From Clostridiales bacterium (GTDB lineage: Bacteria > Bacillota > Clostridia > Lachnospirales > Lachnospiraceae), in contig JAJQBI010000028.1 in the NCBI GenBank assembly GCA_021203365.1, positions 1 through 51,686 on the forward strand: a DNA stretch of 51,686 nucleotides, in the 5' to 3' direction. Below are positions 7,829-16,119 of the stretch, one piece after another (the stretch's first letter is position 1; every line of letters starts with the position of its first letter). Under the pieces are notes generated by a model. It was not told the origin of the DNA. It saw only the letters and a list, made by a program, of their open reading frames with translations, and did not search any database. The position numbers and the translations under genes are program-made.

Positions 7829-9337
7829 TTGGAAGATGCAATTATCAAAGTTGAGCATGTCAGCAAATTTTATCCAGGTGTTGTCGCGCTGAATGATGTG
7901 AGTTTCTCATTAAAAAAAGGTGAAATTCGCGCTCTGGTGGGTGAGAACGGCGCGGGAAAATCCACTATGATTAAATGTATCATGGGCGTGGAAAAGCCCG
8001 ACAAAGGCAAAATTTCCATGAATTATGACGGCCAATGGATTGTGAATTCCAATGCCGTCGAGGCGCAGGCTCATGGCGTCTTTGCCAACTACCAGCATGT
8101 GAATATCGCTCCCGAACTGAGCATCGCGGAGAATTATTACCTTGGCCGCCAGCCAAAAACCAGACTGGGCGCTGTGGACTGGAAAAAAATGCAGAGGGAC
8201 AGCCGGGCGGTTATTGACAAGTTTGAGATGGGCGTAAACCCTCTTGATAAAATCCGTGAACTGCCTATAGCCATGCAGGCAATGGTTACCATCAGCAAAA
8301 TCTCTGTGAACGAAGACATCCGTGTGGTAATTTTCGACGAACCGACCGCTTTGCTGGAAAACGAAAAAGTAGACATTCTCTTCCGTTTTATTGCGGAGCT
8401 GAAAGAGAGAGGCGTCAGTATTATTTATATTTCCCATCGTCTTGAGGAGGTAATTCAGATCTGCGACAGTGTTACTATTCTCAAAGACGGCAGATATGTG
8501 GATACTCTGCCTGTGGCGGAGGTTACCAGGGATTCTCTGATTCAGAAAATGGTCGGCAGGGCTGTGAGCGACATTTATAATATTGAGCATTTTGATCCCG
8601 GTGAAGAAATCCTTCGTGTGGAGAATTTTTCGGATACCGAGCATTTTAAAAATATCAGTTTTTCTCTGCACAAAGGTGAAATCCTTGGGTTTGCCGGGTT
8701 AGTCGGAGCAGGCCGCAGCGAGATTATGCGAGCTTTGATGGCGGTGGAAAAGCATTCGGAGGGAGAGGTTTATGTTCATGGCGAAAAAGTCAGCTTTAAA
8801 GACCCTGGTGACGCTTTGCGGCATGGGATCGGATTTCTGACGGAAGACCGCCGGGCGGATGGGTGTGCGCTGAAGCTTGATATTAAAGCGAATATAAACA
8901 TGAGTTCTTATGATATGATCAGTAAATGCGGTATTCTCAATCTCCGCAGGGAAACCCAGCGGGCCGAGGAATTTTCTGAAAGCGTTGGCGTAAAAACACC
9001 GTCCATCCATCAGCTCGTTGCGAATCTCTCTGGTGGAAATCAGCAAAAGGTGGTTGTTGCCAAGCTGTTGTGCCGTGATCCGGAGATTCTGATCTTTGAT
9101 GAGCCGACGGTTGGCATTGACGTTGGTGCCAAGCAGGAAATTTTTAAACTGATTGAGCGTCTGACTGCTCAGGGACGTGGAGTTATCCTGATTTCGTCCT
9201 ACCTCCCTGAGGTGATGAGCCTTTCGGATCGTCTGATTGTCATGGCGCAAGGCAGGATTACTGCAGAATATGATAAGGAAGCCCTGAAGACCCTCACGGA
9301 AGAGGATGTTCTCCGCATGGCCTCCATTGAAGGATAA
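7829..9337 (+). CDS. Sugar ABC transporter ATPase (RbsA-like, two ATPase domains)
   Basis: Energises import of the sugar bound by the preceding protein. It has two fused ATPase domains. The first has a full Walker A (GENGAGKST, about residues 38-46) and a Walker B (VIFDEPTA). The second has the degenerate P-loop GLVGAGRSE typical of RbsA/MglA, but a good signature (LSGGNQQK) and IFDEPTVGID. I chose the TTG at 7829 because a purine-rich ribosome site (GTGGGGTG) lies 5-10 nt upstream and the upstream ATG falls inside the hairpin. The resulting 502 residues equal the family norm. The upstream start would give 519. Confidence 0.88.
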   Translation: MEDAIIKVEHVSKFYPGVVALNDVSFSLKKGEIRALVGENGAGKSTMIKCIMGVEKPDKGKISMNYDGQWIVNSNAVEAQAHGVFANYQHVNIAPELSIAENYYLGRQPKTRLGAVDWKKMQRDSRAVIDKFEMGVNPLDKIRELPIAMQAMVTISKISVNEDIRVVIFDEPTALLENEKVDILFRFIAELKERGVSIIYISHRLEEVIQICDSVTILKDGRYVDTLPVAEVTRDSLIQKMVGRAVSDIYNIEHFDPGEEILRVENFSDTEHFKNISFSLHKGEILGFAGLVGAGRSEIMRALMAVEKHSEGEVYVHGEKVSFKDPGDALRHGIGFLTEDRRADGCALKLDIKANINMSSYDMISKCGILNLRRETQRAEEFSESVGVKTPSIHQLVANLSGGNQQKVVVAKLLCRDPEILIFDEPTVGIDVGAKQEIFKLIERLTAQGRGVILISSYLPEVMSLSDRLIVMAQGRITAEYDKEALKTLTEEDVLRMASIEG

Positions 9338-9352
9338 AGGAGGTAAAACGCT

Positions 9353-10345
9353 ATGTCTACGAATACAAAAACGAATCAGTCAAGTGTGCTGCGGCGCATG
9401 ACCAAACGCTCGGAGTTTACCATCGGCCTGGTTGTTATCATTCTGTTTCTGGCCGCAACTTTCTTTGCGTCAAATTTCTTCACCTCATACAATCTGATGA
9501 ACCTGGCCAAACAGGGAGCTATTGTTGGGGTATTGGCCATTGCCCAGACCTTCATTATTATTACCGGAGGCATTGATATTTCCGGTGGTGCGATTGCGGG
9601 TTTTGGCTGTATGGTGATGGCGCTGATGATCCGTGACGGCTCCGCAGTCGGTGTAGCAGTTCTGGTAAACTTTGTAGTATGTATCCTCTGCGGTTTTCTG
9701 AACGGGATTATTATTTATGACCTGAAGGTTCCGGCAATGATTGCGACACTGGGAACGCAGACGATTTACCGGGGCATTCTGAAGATATTGTGCAATGGAA
9801 ACTCTGTCACTTTCTATGAGGCCGATGGTGTAACCTTTGTTTCACTGTTTGATAATATTGGAAATTACAATCTGTTTGGATTTATTCCACTGCTGACCGT
9901 AATCTGGGTCTGCGTGACGATTGTCGGGTTCCTGATTCTGCGTTATACGATTTTTGGACGCAATCTTTTTGTGATTGGCTCAGGACTTGATGTTGCCCGC
10001 CTCTCCGGCGTCAAGGTTCGCAAAACATTTTATATGGTTTATTCCTTTGCAGGCATGCTGTATGGTGTTGGCGCCATGATGTTTGCGGGACGTATTCTTC
10101 GTGCCATGCCGAACACCGGTGAGGGCTATGATATGCAGGCTATTGCGGCGGCTGTTATTGGCGGAGCGTCTCTGGCCGGAGGCCGGGGGACAGTTACAGG
10201 AACCTTTATCGGCGCCCTGCTGATGGTAGTTATTCAAAATGCCGGAAAGGCATTTTCCATCAGCGATTATATCCTGGATGTTATCACAGGTGCGTTGATT
10301 ATCCTGGCCGTTGCAATGGATATGATGCGAAGCAAAAAGGACTGA
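9353..10345 (+). CDS. Sugar ABC transporter permease (RbsC-like)
   Basis: Membrane subunit of the ribose-type importer, 330 residues, with eight to ten hydrophobic helices. The family motifs GGIDISGGAIAG near residue 70 and AAAVIGGASLAGGRGTV near residue 265 are clear. The gene follows the ATPase by 15 bp with a full AAAGGAGGT ribosome site. A possible stem-loop lies downstream before the regulator gene. Confidence 0.92.
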   Translation: MSTNTKTNQSSVLRRMTKRSEFTIGLVVIILFLAATFFASNFFTSYNLMNLAKQGAIVGVLAIAQTFIIITGGIDISGGAIAGFGCMVMALMIRDGSAVGVAVLVNFVVCILCGFLNGIIIYDLKVPAMIATLGTQTIYRGILKILCNGNSVTFYEADGVTFVSLFDNIGNYNLFGFIPLLTVIWVCVTIVGFLILRYTIFGRNLFVIGSGLDVARLSGVKVRKTFYMVYSFAGMLYGVGAMMFAGRILRAMPNTGEGYDMQAIAAAVIGGASLAGGRGTVTGTFIGALLMVVIQNAGKAFSISDYILDVITGALIILAVAMDMMRSKKD

Positions 10346-10397
10346 GTCTGACTTTGAGAGAGTAAAAAAGAATTCAAAATGAATTTTTGAACGATTG

Positions 10398-10431
10398 ACA
10401 TGGTGGAGATCCGGATGGAAATCCATCATGT
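10398..10431 (+). terminator. Probable terminator after the ribose-type importer
   Basis: Arms ACATGGTGGA and TCCATCATGT form a 10-bp stem with one G-U pair, followed by TTTCGTCT. A weaker CTCTG/CAGAG stem with CGGTTTTTC lies at 10575-10600. The regulator may therefore be partly separate from the transport operon. Confidence 0.45.
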
Positions 10432-10706
10432 TTTCGTCTCAGAAAATCACGTTGAAGAATCAGCTTTTACAGGAAAGATGAGAGTGTTAACCTTTGTTAA
10501 ATATCGGTGTTTAAATTTGAAGCCAACATTGATTTTTTTATAGAATTGAATTAAGATATCTGTAATAGACTATTCTCTGTTAAATTTCAGAGCGGTTTTT
10601 CTTTGCTTTAAACAGGAGAATGTAAAATTGAAAATATGAAAAAGGCGAAATTTCGGGATGCTTTGAATTTCCGGGAATATTCGTTATGGAATAGGGAGAA
10701 ACAGAG
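10432..10706 (+). other. AT-rich region upstream of the second LacI gene
   Basis: It contains no ORF. Several GTTAA repeats (around 10478-10500) and TTGATT/TATAGA-like boxes are present, but I could not assign a convincing promoter. Confidence 0.4.
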
Positions 10707-11756
10707 ATGACAATTTCCGAAATTGCGGCAAAGGCCGGCGTGTCAGCGGCAACCGTTTCCCGGGTTCTGAACGGGAATCCTCATGTCAAAGAGAGTACAC
10801 GTGAACGAATTCTTAATGTGATCCAGCAGAATGATTATATTCCCAGTGAAATTGCCCGGGGACTGAGCAAAAACGAATCAAACAGCATCAGCGTATTTGT
10901 TACAGATATTGAAAACTCCTTTTTTTCCAGGGCAATGCGCGGTATTGTGGAAAGAGCGGATCTGTATGGTTATAATGTCTTTTTATTTAACACAAACGAG
11001 GATATAGAAAAAGAGCACCGGTATCTGCAGACGGTAATGGGGCTGCGTATTATGGGACTGATTATCACACCGGTTGCGGAAACCGACGATGAGACAAGAA
11101 TTCGTCTGCAGCGTATCCAGGCCAGCGGAGTACCGGTGGTATTGCTGGACCGTGATATCAACGGCCTGCAGCTGGACGGTGTTTTTTCCGAGGACGAGGA
11201 AGGCGCATATAAGGCGGTTATGGCTCTGGTCGAAGCCGGGCACCGCAAAATCGCAATTATTTCCGGACCGGAGCATACACGTCCCAGTAAGGAAAGAATG
11301 GCGGGATATCAGCGCGCAATGCGGGATGCGGGCCTTCCGGTGCGGCCGGAGTATGTCAGCCGGGGAGATTTTCGGACCGATCTGTCCTATGTCTGTACGA
11401 AGGAGCTGATGGGTCTGCCAGATCCGCCGACCGCGATTTTTTCAACAAATAACCTGACGACAATTGGCTGTCTGAAATATTTCAGCGAAGCGGGTCTTGT
11501 TGTGGGACGTGATATATCCCTGGTCAGCTTTGATGATCTGGATTATCTGGACTATTTTGATTTCTCCATCTCAGCGGTGCGGCGTTCCTTTGACGGCATG
11601 GGGCGTCAGGCGATGAATCTGCTTCAGCAGCGGATGCGGGAAAACAGGGGAGAGGGAGCCGCGGCTTCACTACAGCGAATCTATGAAAAGACACAGCTGG
11701 AACTGCGGGGATCTGAACGTCTGCCGGCCCTGGAAAAAGCGATTGTACAACCGTAA
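10707..11756 (+). CDS. LacI-family transcriptional regulator
   Basis: 349 residues. It begins directly with the LacI helix-turn-helix (MTISEIAAKAGVSAATVSRV), then the hinge IPSEIARGLSKNES and a type-1 periplasmic-binding-like effector domain with DRDINGLQLDGV and the family block GHRKIAIISGP. Ribosome site AGGGAGAAA. It follows the kinase-mutarotase-importer cluster and is the natural local repressor (RbsR/DeoR-like role), but its operator was not identified. It is a distant relative of the LacI protein at the window start, not a duplicate. Confidence 0.92.
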   Translation: MTISEIAAKAGVSAATVSRVLNGNPHVKESTRERILNVIQQNDYIPSEIARGLSKNESNSISVFVTDIENSFFSRAMRGIVERADLYGYNVFLFNTNEDIEKEHRYLQTVMGLRIMGLIITPVAETDDETRIRLQRIQASGVPVVLLDRDINGLQLDGVFSEDEEGAYKAVMALVEAGHRKIAIISGPEHTRPSKERMAGYQRAMRDAGLPVRPEYVSRGDFRTDLSYVCTKELMGLPDPPTAIFSTNNLTTIGCLKYFSEAGLVVGRDISLVSFDDLDYLDYFDFSISAVRRSFDGMGRQAMNLLQQRMRENRGEGAAASLQRIYEKTQLELRGSERLPALEKAIVQP

Positions 11757-11780
11757 ATATCTTTGTTTATAGTGACGATC

Positions 11781-11809
11781 GATTCCCCGCAGCCGGACTG
11801 CGGGGAATC
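11781..11809. terminator. Bidirectional terminator between lacI-type gene and deoC
   Basis: GATTCCCCGCAG and CTGCGGGGAATC pair perfectly over 12 bp with a 5-nt loop, between two convergent genes. There is no long T-run on either side. Confidence 0.7.
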
Positions 11810-11858
11810 AGAGCATGAAACTTAAACGAGTATGTTAACCAAAGGAGGAAGGCTTAAG

Positions 11859-12530
11859 TTATCTGTCAATGCCATTTACAACTGCAATGCCCGCGCTTAC
11901 GCCCAGTCGGCTGGCGCCCGCGTTTATACAGGCAATCGCTTCCTCTGCATTATGAATGCCGCCGGATGCCTTTACACCCATGTCAGGGCCGACGGTTTTT
12001 CTCATCAGTGCAACATCCTCGGGTGTTGCTCCGCCGGTAGAAAAGCCGGTTGATGTTTTTACAAAATCAGCACCACATTCTTTTGCGATTGAGCAGACCT
12101 TTACTTTTTCTTCGTCTGTAAGAAGGCAGGTTTCAATAATCACCTTAACCAGTGTCTTTGTCGGCGCGGCAGCATTTACAACAGCCTGGATGTCTTCCTT
12201 TACATAATCCCAGTCCTCAGACTTGATTTTCCCCACATTGACGACCATATCCACTTCGTCGGCGCCATCTGCGATCGCTGCCAGAGCCTCATAGGCTTTG
12301 GATGTACTGGAGGTTGCGCCTAAGGGAAAGCCGATAACGGTACAAACGTTCACAGGGCTGTCCTTCAATGCGACTGCGCATTGCTTCACATAACAGGGAT
12401 TAATACACACGGAAGCAAACTGGTATTCCTTAGCTTCCTCGCAGAGCTTTGCGATCTGGGCCGCGGAAGCGTTCTGCTTTAATAATGTATGGTCAATCAT
12501 GCCTGCCACATTTTTTTTCGTAATTTCCAT
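11859..12530 (-). CDS. deoC: Deoxyribose-phosphate aldolase
   Basis: Cleaves 2-deoxy-D-ribose-5-phosphate to acetaldehyde and glyceraldehyde-3-phosphate. About 223 residues from the chosen ATG at 12530, which has AAGGTGGG 5 nt upstream (a GTG at 12542 is also in frame). Family features seen: IDHTLLK at the N-terminus, the Schiff-base lysine in [11 protein letters not shown], the second active-site lysine in [20 protein letters not shown], and VKASGGI. It has its own promoter with a palindromic operator candidate. It is convergent with the pentose operon, whose kinase could provide its substrate. Confidence 0.95.
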   Translation of the reverse strand: MEITKKNVAGMIDHTLLKQNASAAQIAKLCEEAKEYQFASVCINPCYVKQCAVALKDSPVNVCTVIGFPLGATSSTSKAYEALAAIADGADEVDMVVNVGKIKSEDWDYVKEDIQAVVNAAAPTKTLVKVIIETCLLTDEEKVKVCSIAKECGADFVKTSTGFSTGGATPEDVALMRKTVGPDMGVKASGGIHNAEEAIACINAGASRLGVSAGIAVVNGIDR

Positions 12531-12561
12531 ATGTTTACCCACCTTGGTCTGTGTAATATTG

Positions 12562-12593
12562 GAACATAATTAACTTTTCTGTAACTTATGTTC
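12562..12593. promoter_or_regulatory. Palindromic operator candidate of deoC
   Basis: GAACATAA (12562-12569) and TTATGTTC (12586-12593) form a perfect 8-bp inverted repeat just downstream of the deoC -10 box, over the expected transcription start. AACTTATG recurs at 12626-12633 upstream of the -35 box, so a repressor could bind on both sides of the promoter. The SorC-type regulator next door is the likely binder (inference). Confidence 0.55.
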
Positions 12594-12595
12594 AT

Positions 12596-12624
12596 ATTAT
12601 AAGTGGTTTATGGCACTTTGTCAA
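12596..12624 (-). promoter_or_regulatory. deoC promoter
   Basis: On the minus strand TTGACA (12624-12619), 17-bp spacer, TATAAT (12601-12596): a consensus vegetative promoter 66 bp upstream of the deoC start codon. Confidence 0.88.
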
Positions 12625-12653
12625 GAACTTATGATAATATAAAAGGAACGTTT

Positions 12654-12710
12654 GTTACTGCCTGTAGTCGGCTTTAAGCAGACCGATGGAACCGTTCGGT
12701 TTGTCTGCAA
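12654..12710. repeat. Diverged relative of the 4.6-kb MITE end, also a hairpin
   Basis: The first 41 bases from 12654 align without gaps to the reverse complement of the right end of the 4632-4825 element. 29 of 41 match, and 10 of the 12 differences are transitions. The shared landmarks are GTTACT, GGCTTT/GACTTT, AGCAG and GATGGAAC. An adjoining arm (GGTTTGTCTGC) still pairs with part of it. It lies just after the stop of the SorC-type gene and may now serve as its transcription end. Confidence 0.5.
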
Positions 12711-12714
12711 AGTT

Positions 12715-13665
12715 TTATCTTTCAATTATGGCGGCGGCTGTTTTTTCGTTTGTGATCAGCACATTCATAATTCCGCTTTTTAACGCACCGAAAATGGAGG
12801 CCTCCTTGCTGCCCCCCTGGGCGACTCCGATACGGAGCTTTTTTCCGGCAATTTCGTCAAGCGAAATTGCCATTGTCCGTGCATCCAGATCCATGTCACA
12901 AAGTTCTCCGTCTGCGTTGATCATGTGGCAGCAGATGTCTCCAACTGCGCCTTTTTCAGTAAGCAGCCGGGTTTGTTCCTCATCCAGATAGCCTTCACGT
13001 ACAAGGGCGCTTCGCCGGCCATCCACGCCGAACGCGCCAATGGTAAACATGGCAATGTCCGCTTTGCATCCCAGAAGCAGGACTTTTTTAATATTCACAT
13101 CATTTTCCAGCATTTTTTTGGTTTCCCTGCTGCCAACAACGGCGGGTATGGGCATTAAAAAAGAGGTGGAGCCAGTCTTCTTGGAAAAATTATTTGCTAT
13201 TTCTGAAGCGTGTACAGCGGAATTTACATTACTCACTCCGCCACAGAGCTGCACATAGGTTATATTCCTCAAATCAGTTCTGTGATTCAGTGCGCAGGAT
13301 ACGTGATACAGGGTGTCTCCCCATGAAGTGCCGATGATTGTTTCATCGGTTAAAACTGTGTTCAGAAACCGGGCCGCGGCCTCACTTACATGGTGTAAAT
13401 CCCCGGCCTCTGCCGTCGAGGGAACAACAATTACCTTTTCCAGTCCGAAGCGCTGCCGGATCCGGGTTTCCAGGCTGTTTTCCGTATTCAGAGGATCTAC
13501 AATCTGGATTCTGACAATCCCCGCTTTCTTTGCTGCCTGAAGGAGTTTGGAAACATAAGGGCGGGAAAGCTGCATTTCCTGCGCGATCTGTTCCTGACTG
13601 TATTCATTCTCGTAATATAGCTTTGCCACATGCACCAGTAACCGGTTTTTTTCATAGCTGTTCAT
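12715..13665 (-). CDS. SorC/DeoR-type sugar-phosphate-sensing regulator
   Basis: Helix-turn-helix regulator of the SorC family (which includes Bacillus DeoR), 316 residues. The HTH is near the N-terminus (YSQEQIAQEMQLSRPYVSKLLQ). The C-terminal sugar-phosphate-binding domain has the family landmarks GTSWGDTLYHV and VAQGGSKEASIFGALKSG. Start set at ATG 13665, preceded by AAGGAAAG. Its position directly upstream of deoC on the same strand fits a deoxyribose-5-phosphate-responsive repressor, as in Bacillus. It sits only 22 bp behind the carboxypeptidase gene and may share its transcript. Confidence 0.85.
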   Translation of the reverse strand: MNSYEKNRLLVHVAKLYYENEYSQEQIAQEMQLSRPYVSKLLQAAKKAGIVRIQIVDPLNTENSLETRIRQRFGLEKVIVVPSTAEAGDLHHVSEAAARFLNTVLTDETIIGTSWGDTLYHVSCALNHRTDLRNITYVQLCGGVSNVNSAVHASEIANNFSKKTGSTSFLMPIPAVVGSRETKKMLENDVNIKKVLLLGCKADIAMFTIGAFGVDGRRSALVREGYLDEEQTRLLTEKGAVGDICCHMINADGELCDMDLDARTMAISLDEIAGKKLRIGVAQGGSKEASIFGALKSGIMNVLITNEKTAAAIIER

Positions 13666-13687
13666 GGTTCTTTCCTTCTCTGCACTG

Positions 13688-14911
13688 TTAATCTGACAGG
13701 ATAGTGCGCTCATACCGCATCCCAAAGCCCACCTCATGGTCGTTGTAATAGTAGGTGGTTTTCAGCCGGGGCATCCCGGCGGCATTGGCAAGGAGCTCCT
13801 GGCTCTCTGTGAGGAGGGACTGGTCCGCACCGACGGGAACTGTGGCATAGGATTGGGTTTTATAGTAAAAGGCGCTGGTATCTGCGTCATCTCCCAGGAT
13901 AGACTGCTGGGAAGGGAGGAGGGCTCTTCCTGTGTCTGAGGTATCCAGGCTTATGAGCTGAAAATTGCCGAAGGCGTAATCCAGAAGAGACGCCGTGTCA
14001 GAATAACCGCCGCCGGTGGAATTGAGAACCACCACGACTACGGTGAGACTGCCTCTCTGGGCATAGGTGACCAGTGTGTTTCCGGCGGCTTCCGTATAGC
14101 CGGTCTTTCCGCCCAGTACACCGTCGTAGGCGTAATCATGGCCGGCCATCATTCCGTGATGGTTACGCAGGTACCGGGTCTCCGCCATCACGTTGGTGGC
14201 GGGAATTTCATAATAGTCTGTGGTGCAGTATTTGCGGAAGCAGGCGTTGCTGTAGGCGGCTCTTGAGATCAGAGCCATGTCGCTGGCGGTGGTATAGTGG
14301 GTCTCATCCGGCAGGCCGTTGGGGTTGTTAAAATGGGTGTTGGTACAGCCGATGATCCTGGCTCTCTGGTTCATCAGCTCCACGAATTTCTTGACGCTGC
14401 CGGAGGTCAGTTCGGCCAGCTCCAGAGCCATCTCATTGGCGGATTCCAGCATGAGGGCCATCATACCCTGCTCCATGGTAAAGACCTCACCGGTGTCGGC
14501 GTAGATGGTAGAGCTTCCGCTTTCGATTCCATAGGCCGCGGATTCCGACATGGAGAAGCTGGAGGACTGATCCAGATTTTCACAGGCCAGCAGGGCCGTC
14601 ATGATTTTGGTGATGCTGGCGGGATAGAGGCGGGTGTCTCCGTTTTTGGAGTAAAGGACGGCGCCGGTGTTTATATCCATGACCACCGCAGCCTGTCCCT
14701 CAATGTTCGGTCCTGTGGGCCAGCCCGGGATGGCGTCCGTATCGGCGGCCTGATCGTAGTAGGCGGAGTGTTCGGGGACCGGAGTGGCTGTCACAACAGG
14801 GTCGCCCGAGGCGTCGGTGCTCTCGGCGGATGCCGGTGCTGCGCAGGACAGTATGAGAGAAAGACAGAGGACCGCGGCGAAAAATGAGTGCGGTTTATTT
14901 ATTATGATCAT
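13688..14911 (-). CDS. D-alanyl-D-alanine carboxypeptidase (DacF/DacA, peptidase S11)
   Basis: Trims the terminal D-Ala of peptidoglycan stem peptides outside the cell. 407 residues with an N-terminal signal peptide ending near APASA. All three penicillin-binding motifs are present: SxxK as SITK (99-102), SxN as SAN (157-159) and KTG (269-271). After the catalytic domain comes the usual all-beta C-terminal domain. There is no clear C-terminal amphipathic anchor in the last residues. It is divergent from plsC and is followed within 22 bp by the SorC-type regulator. Confidence 0.92.
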   Translation of the reverse strand: MIIINKPHSFFAAVLCLSLILSCAAPASAESTDASGDPVVTATPVPEHSAYYDQAADTDAIPGWPTGPNIEGQAAVVMDINTGAVLYSKNGDTRLYPASITKIMTALLACENLDQSSSFSMSESAAYGIESGSSTIYADTGEVFTMEQGMMALMLESANEMALELAELTSGSVKKFVELMNQRARIIGCTNTHFNNPNGLPDETHYTTASDMALISRAAYSNACFRKYCTTDYYEIPATNVMAETRYLRNHHGMMAGHDYAYDGVLGGKTGYTEAAGNTLVTYAQRGSLTVVVVVLNSTGGGYSDTASLLDYAFGNFQLISLDTSDTGRALLPSQQSILGDDADTSAFYYKTQSYATVPVGADQSLLTESQELLANAAGMPRLKTTYYYNDHEVGFGMRYERTILSD

Positions 14912-15079
14912 AACGGGCTTCCTTTCCAGTGTAGAAGATTCTGAATTCCTGCAGCGGCGCTGCGGTATGATTTAACAGTATATCATCTATTGTGGCTCTT
15001 GTGTGTGAAAATTATTAAAATATCCTTAAAAACCGCCGCGGATCTCAACGGAAGAGTATGGCCGTTTTGCGAAGAGAAT
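14912..15079. other. Divergent intergenic region dac/plsC
   Basis: A TATACT-like -10 for dac is visible on the minus strand (near 14982) without a good -35. I saw no gene or repeat in this part. Confidence 0.35.
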
Positions 15080-15108
15080 TTGCAGAATGCCGGTGTATGT
15101 GGTATGAT
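15080..15108 (+). promoter_or_regulatory. Promoter of the structured leader upstream of plsC
   Basis: TTGCAG (15080-15085), 17-bp spacer, TATGAT (15103-15108). Transcription would begin at about 15115, inside the first arm of the structured element. Confidence 0.7.
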
Positions 15109-15110
15109 AT

Positions 15111-15178
15111 GATACAAGGATTTCGGGAGCACGAAGTGCGGACACCCGTAGGGCGCTCTATGAGGAAATCCGTGTATC
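15111..15178 (+). ncRNA. Structured RNA element, copy 1 (leader of plsC)
   Basis: Outer stem GATACAAGGATTTC (15111-15124) pairs with GAAATCCGTGTATC (15165-15178) with one mismatch. Inside are two short hairpins, GCAC-GAA-GTGC (15129-15139) and CCC-GTA-GGG (15145-15153), and a possible GAG/CTC helix, giving a three-way junction. The 40-nt core matches copy 2 (near 34.6 kb) at 34 positions. Two base pairs of the first hairpin and most of the outer stem change together between copies. It has its own promoter. The plsC ribosome site begins 17 nt after it. It is not one of the well-known riboswitches I can recognise. Confidence 0.6.
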
Positions 15179-15205
15179 ATAGCGGCGACATAGGGAGGGG
15201 AAAAG

Positions 15206-15928
15206 ATGAAGCGGATTTTGCTGATGGTGGTGCGGAATATTGTCAGGATTCCATATGCGTGGATAAAGCTTTGCTATCTTGCGGCCCATGTGGATCAATA
15301 TCCGGAGAAGGAGCTGTATGAATATCTGCGCTGGATGGATTTTCATGCGAACCGGGGCGGGAATGTAAAGATTGATGTCTGCGGCCTGGAAAATGTGCCT
15401 GAAAAGGACGGGTTTATTTTTTTCCCCAATCACCAGGGGCTGTATGACGTGCTGGCTGTGATCGAGGCCTTTCCCCGCCCGTTTTCCGTGGTGGCGAAAA
15501 AAGAGATCGGGGATATTCCTTTCCTGAAACAGGTATTCGCCTGTATGAGGGCCTACATGCTGGACCGGGAGGATGTGCGGCAGGCCATGCAGGTGATCCT
15601 GGAGGTTTCCCGGCAGGTGAAGGACGGGCGCAACTATCTGATTTTTGCAGAAGGGACCCGCTCCAGGAACGGGAACCGAATCGGCGAATTCAAGGGCGGA
15701 AGCTTTAAGGCGGCGACGAAGGCCCGCTGTCCCATTGTTCCGGTGGCCCTGATTGATTCCTTTAAGCCCTTTGATACAAATACAACAAAGCCGGTAACCG
15801 TGAAGGTGATTTTCCTTCCGCCGCTGAATTATGAGGATTATATGAATATGAAGACAACGGAGATTGCGCGGCTGGTACAGGAGAGAATCCAGACGGCGAT
15901 CAATGAGAGGATCGGAATGGACGGATAA
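15206..15928 (+). CDS. plsC: 1-acyl-sn-glycerol-3-phosphate acyltransferase
   Basis: Adds the second acyl chain to lysophosphatidic acid in phospholipid synthesis, at the inner face of the membrane. 240 residues. The acyltransferase motif NHxxxxD is seen as NHQGLYD (His76, Asp81) and the glycerol-phosphate-binding motif as FAEGTRSR near residue 148. The N-terminal hydrophobic stretch is short. Ribosome site GGGAGGGG. It is transcribed alone, behind a structured leader, and followed by the separate ileS leader. Confidence 0.9.
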   Translation: MKRILLMVVRNIVRIPYAWIKLCYLAAHVDQYPEKELYEYLRWMDFHANRGGNVKIDVCGLENVPEKDGFIFFPNHQGLYDVLAVIEAFPRPFSVVAKKEIGDIPFLKQVFACMRAYMLDREDVRQAMQVILEVSRQVKDGRNYLIFAEGTRSRNGNRIGEFKGGSFKAATKARCPIVPVALIDSFKPFDTNTTKPVTVKVIFLPPLNYEDYMNMKTTEIARLVQERIQTAINERIGMDG

Positions 15929-15965
15929 ATCGTAACTTTTAAATCAGTAAATTGCCGGAAAGGTC

Positions 15966-15995
15966 TTGACAGATGGTTTTTAATACCTTTATAAT
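15966..15995 (+). promoter_or_regulatory. ileS promoter
   Basis: TTGACA (15966-15971), 18-bp spacer, TATAAT (15990-15995). It begins a leader of about 400 nt that contains the T-box. Confidence 0.85.
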
Positions 15996-16119
15996 AGCGG
16001 TGTTGCGCGGATTCGTGCATTTATTTATGAAGAATCAGCTTTGATGGAGACAGTATGCCGCTGGGTTTTGCATCAGGAAGACTGTACAGAGATACTGAGA
16101 GTATGTACAGGCGTCCGCA

